A stretch of 64,000 nt of DNA from an uncultured Collinsella sp. (GTDB lineage: Bacteria; Actinomycetota; Coriobacteriia; Coriobacteriales; Coriobacteriaceae), in contig CALJMO010000007.1 of the NCBI GenBank assembly GCA_937982065.1, forward strand, positions 53,770-117,769. Direction: 5' to 3'. Every line of letters starts with the position of its first letter. Position 1 is the first letter of the stretch. The notes under the pieces are model-generated. The model was given only the letters and a program-made list of their open reading frames with translations. It was not told the origin of the DNA and made no database searches. Position numbers and translations under genes: made by a program. Below, piece after piece: positions 16,075-23,268 of this stretch.

Positions 16075-17934
16075 TTATTGGGCGAACTGGCTGCGGTAGA
16101 GTTCGGCGTAGAAGCCGCCTGCCGCTAGCAGCTCGTCGTGCGTGCCGCGCTCGATAATCTGGCCGTCGCGCATGACCAGAATGCAGTCGGCGTTGCGAAT
16201 CGTGCTCAGGCGATGCGCCACGACAAAGCTCGTACGGCCGGCCATGAGCTCGTCGAATGCTGCCTGCACCTGCAGCTCGGTGCGTGTGTCGATACTCGAG
16301 GTCGCCTCGTCCAGCAGCAGAATCGCCGGGTCGGTGAGCATGACGCGTGCGATGCACAGCAGCTGCTTTTGGCCCTGGCTAAACGTGCCGCCGTCCTCGC
16401 CGATCACCGTATCGTAGCCGCCTGGCAGCTGCACGATAAACTTATGCGCATGAGCGCGCTTGGCGGCTTCGACAACCTGCTCGCGCGTAGCTCCTGGGCA
16501 ACCGTAAGCGATGTTGTCCGCCACCGTGCCCTCGAACAGCCACGTATCCTGCAGCACCATGCCAAAGGCGCGGCGCAGGCTCGCGCGCGTGTAGTCACGC
16601 GAAGACCGGCCATCGACCATGATGCGTCCGGCATCAATATCGTAAAAACGCAGCAGCAGGTTGATGAGCGTTGTCTTGCCGCAGCCCGTGGGGCCGACCA
16701 GGGCAAAGCGCATGCCGGGTTTGGCCTCGATGCAGATATCCTGCAGCAGCTTGCGATCGGGCACATAACTAAAGTCTACGTGCTCAAAGGTCACCTCGCC
16801 ACGCGGGGCGGCAAGTTCCACGGCGCCCGTCGCATCGGGCTCCTGCTCGCGCGCGTCGAGCAGCGCAAACATGCGGCGTGCCGAGGCGTACGCCGTCTGG
16901 ATCTGCGTAATGACGTTGGTGACCTCGTTGAACGGCTTGGTGTACTGGTTGGCGTAGGACAGGAAGATCTGCACGCCGCCCACCGTGAGTGCCGCGGGCA
17001 CGCCCGTGATCACGCCCACGCAGCCAATCACGGCCACCACGGCATAGATGATGTTATTGATAAAGCGCGTGCCGGGGTTGGAGAGCGAACCCATAAACTG
17101 CGCGCGCTCACCTGCCGCATAGAGCTCGGCGTTGAGGGCATCGAAGCGCTGCTGAGCGTTGGGACCATAGGCAAAGGCGTCGACAAGTTTCTGCTCGCCT
17201 ACGTACTCCTCGATATGACCACCGAGCTGCCCTTGAATACGCTGCTGTGCCGTAAAGCTTTTGTTGGAGAGCTTGGCAATAGCGCCGGCTGCAAAAATGG
17301 AAAGCGGCGTGACGAGCACCACCACGAGCGTCATGGCCAGGTTGATGGAAAGCATAAACGCGAGCGTGCCCACGATGGTAATAACACCGGTGAAGAGCTG
17401 CGTGAAGCCCTGCAGCAAACCGTCGCCCACCTGGTCGACGTCGTTGACCACGCGGCTCATGAGGTCGCCGTGAGCATGGCTGTCGATAAAGCTGAGCGGC
17501 ATGCGACTGAGCTTGTCGCTCGCCTCCACGCGCATGTCGCGCACCGTCTCGTAGGACAAGCGGTTGACGCAATAGCCCTGCAGCCACTGGAAGGCCGCTG
17601 CTCCCACCACGACGAGCGCGAGTTTGGTAACGAGCGGCAGCAGCGCATCGAAGTCCACCTGCCCGGCGGCGACGATAAGGTCGATGCCTTCGCCAATAAG
17701 GATGGGCGTATAGAGCTGCAAGATTACCGAAACGGCGGCACTCACAAACGACGCCGTAAACGAAAAACGGTGCGGACGAACGTAGCCCAGCAAGCGGCGG
17801 GTCACCGCACCCACGGGATAGCGCTCGGGATCGCCGGGCTGGCGCGGACCGTCGCCCAGGTCGTTGAGGTTATCGTTACCGGACACGTTGGCCGTCATCG
17901 TGGCGACCGAACCGGAGGAAGTGTACGGATTCAT
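16075..17934 (-). CDS. ABC exporter half-transporter, consensus ATPase subunit of a heterodimer
   Basis: A 619-residue half-transporter: a hydrophilic N-terminal tail of about 45 residues, six membrane helices (to about residue 350) and a nucleotide-binding domain. The Walker A is GPTGCGKTT, Walker B is ILLLDEATSSID with the catalytic Glu present, and the signature is FSQGQKQ instead of LSGGQ. The gene starts directly after the stop of the upstream subunit (TAA then ATG), with an AAGGAGG site in that gene's last codons. The pair matches heterodimeric exporters of the TM287/288 or LmrCD type, in which one ATP site is catalytic and the other degenerate. Substrate unknown; drugs, lipids or peptides are possible. 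Confidence 0.88.
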   Translation of the reverse strand: MNPYTSSGSVATMTANVSGNDNLNDLGDGPRQPGDPERYPVGAVTRRLLGYVRPHRFSFTASFVSAAVSVILQLYTPILIGEGIDLIVAAGQVDFDALLPLVTKLALVVVGAAAFQWLQGYCVNRLSYETVRDMRVEASDKLSRMPLSFIDSHAHGDLMSRVVNDVDQVGDGLLQGFTQLFTGVITIVGTLAFMLSINLAMTLVVVLVTPLSIFAAGAIAKLSNKSFTAQQRIQGQLGGHIEEYVGEQKLVDAFAYGPNAQQRFDALNAELYAAGERAQFMGSLSNPGTRFINNIIYAVVAVIGCVGVITGVPAALTVGGVQIFLSYANQYTKPFNEVTNVITQIQTAYASARRMFALLDAREQEPDATGAVELAAPRGEVTFEHVDFSYVPDRKLLQDICIEAKPGMRFALVGPTGCGKTTLINLLLRFYDIDAGRIMVDGRSSRDYTRASLRRAFGMVLQDTWLFEGTVADNIAYGCPGATREQVVEAAKRAHAHKFIVQLPGGYDTVIGEDGGTFSQGQKQLLCIARVMLTDPAILLLDEATSSIDTRTELQVQAAFDELMAGRTSFVVAHRLSTIRNADCILVMRDGQIIERGTHDELLAAGGFYAELYRSQFAQ

Positions 17935-19791
17935 TTAGCATCCCTCCTTTGCGCAGACGGATGCGGGGGCGGTCGGAGCGGACGCGGGCGTCGTGCTCCC
18001 CTGCTGGCCCTCGAGTTCCTCGCGGCGCAGCTGCGACTGGCAAATCTCGCGATAGAGCTGGCAGGTCGCGTACAGCTCGTCATGCGTGCCCAGGCCCGCA
18101 ACCGAGCCGTGGTCGAGTACGCAGATCATGTCGGCGTCGCGCACGGTCGAGACGCGCTGGCTCACAATGACGGTCGTGAGCGGCAGCCCGCCCTCGACGG
18201 CACCGCGCACGCTGCGCTCGCGAATGGCATGGCGAAGCGCCGCGTCGGTCTTAAAGTCGAGCGCCGACGCGGAGTCGTCCATGATCAGAACCTGCGGCGA
18301 GCCCACCAGGGCACGCGCGATGGTCAGGCGCTGGCGTTGGCCACCGCTGAAGTTCTTACCGCCCGCCTCGACCGGGGCATCGAGCCCCTGCGGCTTGTTG
18401 CGCACGAACTCGCTCGCTTGCGCCATATCGAGCGCTGCCCAGAGCTCCTCGTCGTTCGCCGACTCGTCACGCCAGGTCAGGTTGCTGCGGATTGTGCCGC
18501 TCACCAGCGATGCGCGCTGCGGAACGGTCGCGACCACATGGCGCAGCTGATCGAGCGGCCAGGTGCGCACGTCGGCGCCCATCACGCTCACGCTGCCGGT
18601 GCTCGCATCGTACAGGCGCGGGATGAGCGAGACGAGCGTGGACTTGCCGCTGCCCGTGCCGCCGATAATGCCGAGCGTTTTGCCCAGCGGCAGCTCCAGG
18701 GTCACGTCATTGACGGCGTTGGCGGCGCCCGCGCCAAAGGAGAAGCTCGTATGGCTCAAGCTCAGCGCAGGGGCCGGAACAGCGCCACCCGCCAGGTCGC
18801 TCAGCTCGGGCAGCGCAACCGGCTGATTGCCCTCGTCGGTGATGCTCGGCACGCAATTGAGCACCTCATTGATGCGCGACGCGCTGGCGCTCGCCTTGGT
18901 AAAGACCACGACCAGATTGGCGACGTACACGATGGAGGTGAGGGTCTGCGTCATGTAGTTGACGAACGCCATGACCTGGCCCTGCGTAAGCTCGCCCACG
19001 TTGACCTGTATGCCGCCCACCCACAGGATGGCGCACACGCCCAGGTTCATCACAAGAAACGTGACGGGGTTAAGGATCGACGAGAGCTTGCCCACCGCGA
19101 TGGCGGTATTGGCCTGGTCATCGGCAGCTTGGGCAAAGCGCTCGCGCTCGTGGTCCTCGCGCACAAAGGCGCGGACCACGCGGGCGCCCGAAAGGCCCTC
19201 ACGGCAAATGAGCGCAATGCGGTCGAGCTTTGCCTGCAGCTGCCTGTAGTACGGGATACAGCGCGCCATGACAAACCAAAACACCAGGCCGATAGCGGGC
19301 GTGCAGATCAAGAAGATCATGCCGAGCTTAAGGTCGATGGCAAGGGCCGCGCACATAGAGCCCACCGCCAAGAAGGGCCAGCGGATGAGCATGCGTACGC
19401 CCAGCGCCACAGCGAGCTGCACCTGGTTGACGTCGTTGGTGATGCGGGTGATAAGCGACGGCGTGCCAAAGCGGTCGAGTTCGGCATAGCTCAACTTGTT
19501 GATGTGCTGGTAGAGCGCACCGCGGATATCGGTGCCCATGCCCTGCGAGGTGAGCGCCGCCATCTTTTGGCAGACGAGCGTAAACGAGATGCCGATCACG
19601 GCCATGGCGGCAAGTAGCATGCCGTAGTGGATAACGGCGCTCACGTCGTGCGAGCCAATGCCCTTGTCGATCATCTGGGCAATCACCAGCGGCGTCAGCA
19701 GGTCAAAGATCACTTCGATCAGCTTACACGCAGGGCCGATCACCATATACCGGCGAAACTTACCACCAAAACGCCTAAGCAGCTCAATCAT
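17935..19791 (-). CDS. ABC exporter half-transporter, degenerate ATPase subunit of a heterodimer
   Basis: A 618-residue half-transporter with six membrane helices and a C-terminal ATPase. Walker A is GGTGSGKST (376-384) and the signature FSGGQRQRL (481-489) is normal, but Walker B ends in MDDSASALD, with Asp506 where a catalytic Glu is expected. This is the typical mark of the non-hydrolysing site in heterodimeric exporters; the partner, coupled downstream, carries the Glu and the altered signature. The ATG at 19791 has AGGGAG nine bases upstream, and eleven in-frame codons above it have none. The last 30 residues are an Ala/Ser/Thr-rich tail. The second exporter pair in this window (30054-33792) shows the same asymmetry. 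Confidence 0.88.
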   Translation of the reverse strand: MIELLRRFGGKFRRYMVIGPACKLIEVIFDLLTPLVIAQMIDKGIGSHDVSAVIHYGMLLAAMAVIGISFTLVCQKMAALTSQGMGTDIRGALYQHINKLSYAELDRFGTPSLITRITNDVNQVQLAVALGVRMLIRWPFLAVGSMCAALAIDLKLGMIFLICTPAIGLVFWFVMARCIPYYRQLQAKLDRIALICREGLSGARVVRAFVREDHERERFAQAADDQANTAIAVGKLSSILNPVTFLVMNLGVCAILWVGGIQVNVGELTQGQVMAFVNYMTQTLTSIVYVANLVVVFTKASASASRINEVLNCVPSITDEGNQPVALPELSDLAGGAVPAPALSLSHTSFSFGAGAANAVNDVTLELPLGKTLGIIGGTGSGKSTLVSLIPRLYDASTGSVSVMGADVRTWPLDQLRHVVATVPQRASLVSGTIRSNLTWRDESANDEELWAALDMAQASEFVRNKPQGLDAPVEAGGKNFSGGQRQRLTIARALVGSPQVLIMDDSASALDFKTDAALRHAIRERSVRGAVEGGLPLTTVIVSQRVSTVRDADMICVLDHGSVAGLGTHDELYATCQLYREICQSQLRREELEGQQGSTTPASAPTAPASVCAKEGC

Positions 19792-19950
19792 AAAAAGGCG
19801 CTCCCTATCATCATCCACATTCAATTCGAATCATGATAGTACGGTGAGCCCAAAAGAAGCGTAAACAACTCGTCATTTCTAATGGGATTCGGTTTCCAAA
19901 GAAGCGGAAAGGCACGCGCACACCCAGCCAGTGTCGGGTCGACCGCCTGA

Positions 19951-19956
19951 TATACT
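19951..19956 (+). promoter_or_regulatory. -10 box of the first LAxTG protein gene
   Basis: TATACT within CTGATATACTTACATTAG, about 50 bases before the start codon. The identical box lies at 21318-21323 before the second gene. The sequences in the -35 positions differ between the two copies, because the duplication begins almost at the -10 box. Confidence 0.5.
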
Positions 19957-20006
19957 TACATTAGTGCTACCAAGTTAGTCGCCGACCCTTGAAATGAGGT
20001 GCCGAG

Positions 20007-21074
20007 ATGAACGACATTCTCGCAAGAAGAGCAAGACGAGCAACCGTGGGCATCGCCCTTTCCGCGGCACTTGTCGCGGGAATCGCCCCCGTAACGGCGA
20101 TCGCTGCAGAAACCAGCGCCCCCACCGGTGCGGCCGTTTCGCAGACGAGCGCCGCCAACGGCAATTCGGGCGCCCCGCAGACAGAAGACGCGGCCGCCGC
20201 AAAAGAAAAAGCGTATGCAGCCATGCAGGAAGCGCTCAAAAACCTCGAGGCCGCAAAAAACGCCGCAAGTCCCGAGAAAATTGCGAGATTCAATGATGAC
20301 ATTACCCGTTTTCAAGAGTACCGCGAAAAGATGGCGGCGCAAGCCGCCGAAGGGAGGGAACTCCTTCCCACCATGCAAGCGGACATCGATGCTGCCCAAG
20401 CCAAATACGACGGGGCCATCAACCGGGTAAGCGAGCTCCAGGCAGAATTAGAGAAGAAACATGAGATGCTTAAGGCACTCGAAGCACTCGGCTACGAGGA
20501 GTTTGTCGAAACTGTTAAACAGCAAATAAAGCAGTTGCACAGTGAGATCATATCGGCAAAAACGCACGTAAACTATTGCGAAACGGAGCTCCGCGAGTTC
20601 CAGTACCGCCTCAGAAGAGAGGAAAGACGAGTTAATGACTGTGAACGTGCTGTAGAGAAATATAAAGCCGATATCGACCGGTTCACAGCCTGGCGAGATG
20701 CGCTCCTCGACAATTTGAAAAAAGCGCAAGCGGCCTATGACGACGCCTGCAAGGCATACGAAGAGGCGAAAGCCGCGGCAGACAAGGCCACCTCGCCCGA
20801 GATAACGAAACCGACCGAGACGACGCCTCCCTCCGGCTCAACGCAACCCGCCGAGGCGACACCGCCCGTTGCCTCACCTGCAACCGGCAAAGACGCCCTA
20901 CCAAGCTCCACCAAGCAGGCGAACTCGAGCAGCGGCAAGCAAGCAGATACGACCGCCGGCAAGCTCGCGAACACGGGCGATGCAGCGCCGAGCGCAATCG
21001 CACTCGCAGCAGTCGCCGCCGCAGGCCTCGGAATAACCACCGCAGCCGCACGCCGCATCAAGAACTCAAAATAG
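20007..21074 (+). CDS. Secreted coiled-coil protein with LAxTG wall anchor, copy 1
   Basis: A 355-residue surface protein. A Sec signal peptide (RRARRATVGIALSAALVAG) should be cut after AIA near residue 32. Residues 60-250 are almost wholly helical and charged, rich in Lys, Glu and Ala, and are likely to form a long coiled coil or helical hairpin. A Pro/Ser/Thr-rich stalk (255-320) follows, then the sorting motif LANTGD, a hydrophobic helix and the tail RRIKNSK. LAxTG is recognised by class E sortases in high-GC Gram-positive bacteria; none is encoded here. The gene has GAGG before its ATG. The next gene is a paralogue with nearly identical ends and a different middle. Ligand unknown. Confidence 0.85.
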   Translation: MNDILARRARRATVGIALSAALVAGIAPVTAIAAETSAPTGAAVSQTSAANGNSGAPQTEDAAAAKEKAYAAMQEALKNLEAAKNAASPEKIARFNDDITRFQEYREKMAAQAAEGRELLPTMQADIDAAQAKYDGAINRVSELQAELEKKHEMLKALEALGYEEFVETVKQQIKQLHSEIISAKTHVNYCETELREFQYRLRREERRVNDCERAVEKYKADIDRFTAWRDALLDNLKKAQAAYDDACKAYEEAKAAADKATSPEITKPTETTPPSGSTQPAEATPPVASPATGKDALPSSTKQANSSSGKQADTTAGKLANTGDAAPSAIALAAVAAAGLGITTAAARRIKNSK

Positions 21075-21120
21075 CCGCCAGAGCATACTACCTTCGCCAA
21101 TCCACAAACCCAGAGACAAA

Positions 21121-21159
21121 AGAGGTCCGTTTCCCCAACCAAGGGAAACAAGCCCCTTT
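21121..21159 (+). terminator. Terminator after surface protein copy 1
   Basis: GAGGTCCGTTTCCC and GGGAAACAAGCCCC form an imperfect stem followed by TTTA. The corresponding hairpin after the second gene pairs better. Confidence 0.6.
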
Positions 21160-21373
21160 ACTTGTAAAAACAAATGGTAATGCCGCCGTCTCTTGAACCA
21201 CGCAGCCATCAATGCCCAGACAACACTAGCAAGCCGCGTTCCTTAAGGGATAGATTTAATGGCTGTTAATCAAGGGATATACGCGCACGCCCGATCAATG
21301 GCGGGCAAACTGCCTGATATACTTACATTAGTGCTACCAAGTTAGTCGCCGACCCTTGAAATGAGGTGCCGAG

Positions 21374-22366
21374 ATGAACGACATTCTCGCAAGAAGAGCA
21401 AGACGAGCAACCGTGGGCATCGCCCTTTCCGCGGCACTTGTCGCGGGAATCGCCCCCGCAACGGCGATCGCGGCAGAAACCAGTTCCCCCACCGGTGCAG
21501 TTGCCTTGCAGACGGAAGACGCGGCCGCCGCAAAAGAAAAAGCGTATGCAGCCATGCAGGAAGCGCTCAAAAACCTCGAGGCCGCAAAAGACGCCGCAGG
21601 TCCTGAGATATTAGAGACTATCGAGCATGTGATTACCGATTTGCAATCGCTCCGCGACAGGATGCTGAAGGAAGCCGACGACTCAAGGGGACCTCTTCTT
21701 TACCTACAAGCGAACGTCGATGCAGCCCAAGCCAAATACGATGAGGCCCACAACCGGACAAGCGGCCTTCAGGCAGAATTAAATAAGGCAATCGACGACG
21801 GAGCTTCTAACGAAACTATTAAGCAGTTGCGAAGTGAGATCATGTCGGCAGAAAGGCGAGAAAAATCTTGTGAAGATGATCTTCACCACTGCCAACGCCG
21901 GCTCGAAAGCCAGGAAAGTGTCGTCGCGAAGTTCGAAGCCAATGCGGAAAAATGTCAAACCGATATCGACGAAGAGACAGCCAAGCGAGATGCGCTCCTC
22001 GGCGATTTGGAAAAGGCGCAAGCGGCCTATGACGACGCCTGCAAGGCATACGAAGAGGCAAAGGCCGCGGCAGACAAGGCCGCCTCGCCCGAGATAGCAA
22101 AACCGACCGAGACAGTGCCTCCCTCCGGCTCAGTGCAACCCGCCGAGACGACACCGCCCGCCGGCTCGTCCGCGACCGGTAAAGACACCTCGCCAAGCTC
22201 CACCAAGCAAGCGAACTCGAGCAGCGGCAAGCAAGCAGATACGACCGCCGGCAAGCTCGCGAACACGGGCGATGCAGCGCCGAGCGCAATAGCACTCGCA
22301 GGAATCGCCGCCATGGGACTCGGAATAACCGCCACAGCCACACGCCGCATCAAGAACTCAAAATAG
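21374..22366 (+). CDS. Secreted coiled-coil protein with LAxTG wall anchor, copy 2
   Basis: A 330-residue paralogue of the preceding gene. The first 30 residues (signal peptide) differ at a single position, and the last 110 residues (ending KLANTGDAAPSAIAL, a hydrophobic helix and RRIKNSK) are nearly the same. Between about residues 78 and 215 the sequence is helical and charged but largely different. Short conserved islands remain, such as AAQAKYDEA. A 13-residue stretch after the signal peptide of copy 1 is missing. Upstream bases are identical to copy 1 down to the -10 box. The pattern suggests duplication, then diversification of the exposed part with the ends held constant by function or gene conversion. 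Confidence 0.85.
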   Translation: MNDILARRARRATVGIALSAALVAGIAPATAIAAETSSPTGAVALQTEDAAAAKEKAYAAMQEALKNLEAAKDAAGPEILETIEHVITDLQSLRDRMLKEADDSRGPLLYLQANVDAAQAKYDEAHNRTSGLQAELNKAIDDGASNETIKQLRSEIMSAERREKSCEDDLHHCQRRLESQESVVAKFEANAEKCQTDIDEETAKRDALLGDLEKAQAAYDDACKAYEEAKAAADKAASPEIAKPTETVPPSGSVQPAETTPPAGSSATGKDTSPSSTKQANSSSGKQADTTAGKLANTGDAAPSAIALAGIAAMGLGITATATRRIKNSK

Positions 22367-22413
22367 CCGATAGAGCATTCTGCCTTCACCAATCCACAAG
22401 CCCAGAGACAAAA

Positions 22414-22452
22414 AGAGGCCCGTTTCCCCAACCTAGGGAAACGAGCCTCTTT
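22414..22452 (+). terminator. Terminator after surface protein copy 2
   Basis: GAGGCCCGTTTCCC pairs with GGGAAACGAGCCTC across a seven-base loop, then TTTAA. The bases beyond, to about 22555, are a copy of 21170-21265 and carry no gene. Confidence 0.75.
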
Positions 22453-22594
22453 AACTGCAAAAATTCAAGCAACAGCACCGCCGCCTCTTGAACCACGTAG
22501 CCATCAATGCCCAGACAACGCCAACGAGCAGCATTCCTTAAGGGATAGATTAAATTAGATAAACGCGCCTTTACGGGTGATTTTTGGACGACGG

Positions 22595-22689
22595 GGCCCG
22601 GCCGGCGGCGAGGTGTTTGGTAGTCGAGCGATCCCGCAGGCGAAGCCGAGGACCAGCGAGACACCAAACACCTCGCCGCCGGCCGGGCC
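22595..22689. repeat. Compound hairpin (family H, copy 1)
   Basis: Twenty-seven-base arms at 22595-22621 and 22663-22689 are exact complements (they begin GGCCCGGCCGGCGGCGAGG). The core reads TCCCGCAGG, CGAAG and CCGAGGAC, found again split by a nested stem at 26890-26996. It separates the second surface-protein gene from the SRP RNA. Confidence 0.8.
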
Positions 22690-22702
22690 ATGTCGCGGCA
22701 CC

Positions 22703-22828
22703 AAAATAGCGCCCGTGCGCTCGATGGATTCGGATGCCCGACAGAGGCTCCTTATGGCTGCTTCCTTCCGGACCTGACCAGATTCGGAACATGTCGTCAT
22801 CCGAACCCATCGAACGCGCTAGGCGCTC
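22703..22828 (-). ncRNA. ffs: Signal recognition particle RNA, small bacterial type
   Basis: Read on the minus strand, the conserved SRP domain IV sequence GGTCAGGTCCGGAAGGAAGC is centred near 22770. It is enclosed by a long helix: TTCGATGGGTTCGGATG pairs with CATCCGAATCCATCGA, and the ends AGCGCC and GGCGCT close the rod, followed by a T run at 22703. The size of about 125 nt fits the short SRP RNA without an Alu domain. This RNA binds Ffh and directs membrane-protein synthesis. A good promoter precedes it, and tadA lies upstream on the same strand, a common bacterial neighbourhood. Confidence 0.95.
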
Positions 22829-22833
22829 GGTAT

Positions 22834-22862
22834 ATCTTACCTGCTCCCGCCCGCCAGAGCAA
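22834..22862 (-). promoter_or_regulatory. Promoter of the SRP RNA gene
   Basis: On the minus strand TTGCTC (22862-22857) and TAAGAT (22839-22834) are separated by exactly 17 bases. The expected start lies about seven bases below the -10 box, which coincides with the first paired base of the RNA. Confidence 0.75.
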
Positions 22863-22872
22863 GGTAGCTAAT

Positions 22873-22955
22873 TTGGGACGGAGCTTTTTTGACTACTTTT
22901 GCAGCCCGATTGCCAGAGCAGCCAATGAGTAGTCAAAATAGTCCCATCCCAAAAT
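22873..22955. repeat. GGGACGGAGCTTTTTT inverted repeat (family C, copy 2)
   Basis: TTTGGGACGGAGCTTTTTTG at 22873 onwards pairs imperfectly with the complement ending at 22955 (GTCCCATCCCAAAAT). The core matches the long hairpin at 15955. It lies just upstream of the SRP RNA promoter. Confidence 0.6.
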
Positions 22956-22984
22956 GACCGGCTTGGTGCCGCACCGCAGAAAGG

Positions 22985-23121
22985 GCCCATCTACTACGTT
23001 TAGGCCACAGGGGTCGACCATAGCCGACTTTTTCGAAAATCGGCAAGCTTTCTACCTGCGGTTTTGTTTTTGTAAATTCCGGGATGGTCGAGAGTGGCCG
23101 GTTTAACGTAGTAGATGGCCA
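22985..23121. repeat. Nested inverted repeat with three stems
   Basis: Outer arms GGCCCATCTACTACGTTTAG (22985 on) and AACGTAGTAGATGGCC (ending 23121) pair with small bulges. Inside, TCGACCAT at 23015-23022 pairs with ATGGTCGA at 23085-23092, and a separate small stem pairs GCCGA at 23024 with TCGGC at 23041. There is no second copy in this window and no gene here. Confidence 0.6.
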
Positions 23122-23184
23122 CGTTTCGTGGCAGGCGGTCCGACCCAAGGCACAAGGCAGCCAACCTCGAATGGACATTCTCGA

Positions 23185-23251
23185 AGTTGCGGTGGAATAC
23201 GGACTGAATTGGCACCTTAAAGGCAAAAACACTCCGTATTTCACCGCAACT
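23185..23251. repeat. AGTTGCGGTG hairpin (family J, copy 2)
   Basis: Arms AGTTGCGGTGGAATACGG (23185-23202) and CCGTATTTCACCGCAACT (23234-23251) match the copy at 6322. It ends 17 bases after the stop of the fusion gene on the minus strand, so it may terminate that gene. Confidence 0.7.
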
Positions 23252-23268
23252 TATCGAGGGGATGGGTT

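Larger units (their letters stand above)
19945..22555 (+). repeat. 1.37-kb tandem duplication of a surface-protein gene unit
   Basis: Two units repeat with a period of 1367 bases. From GCCTGATATACTT (near 19946 and 21313) through the first 90 bases of each gene the copies are identical over nearly 150 bases. The 3' parts of the genes, the terminators (21121, 22414) and about 90 bases beyond are also close copies. The middle of the coding regions has diverged strongly. Confidence 0.85.

Noticed and set aside
16138..19617. Very long plus-strand open frame across both ABC exporter genes
   Set aside because: It is antisense to two clearly conserved transporters; GC-rich codons on the opposite strand leave few stops. 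The protein is His/Arg-rich without any domain and has no ribosome site.
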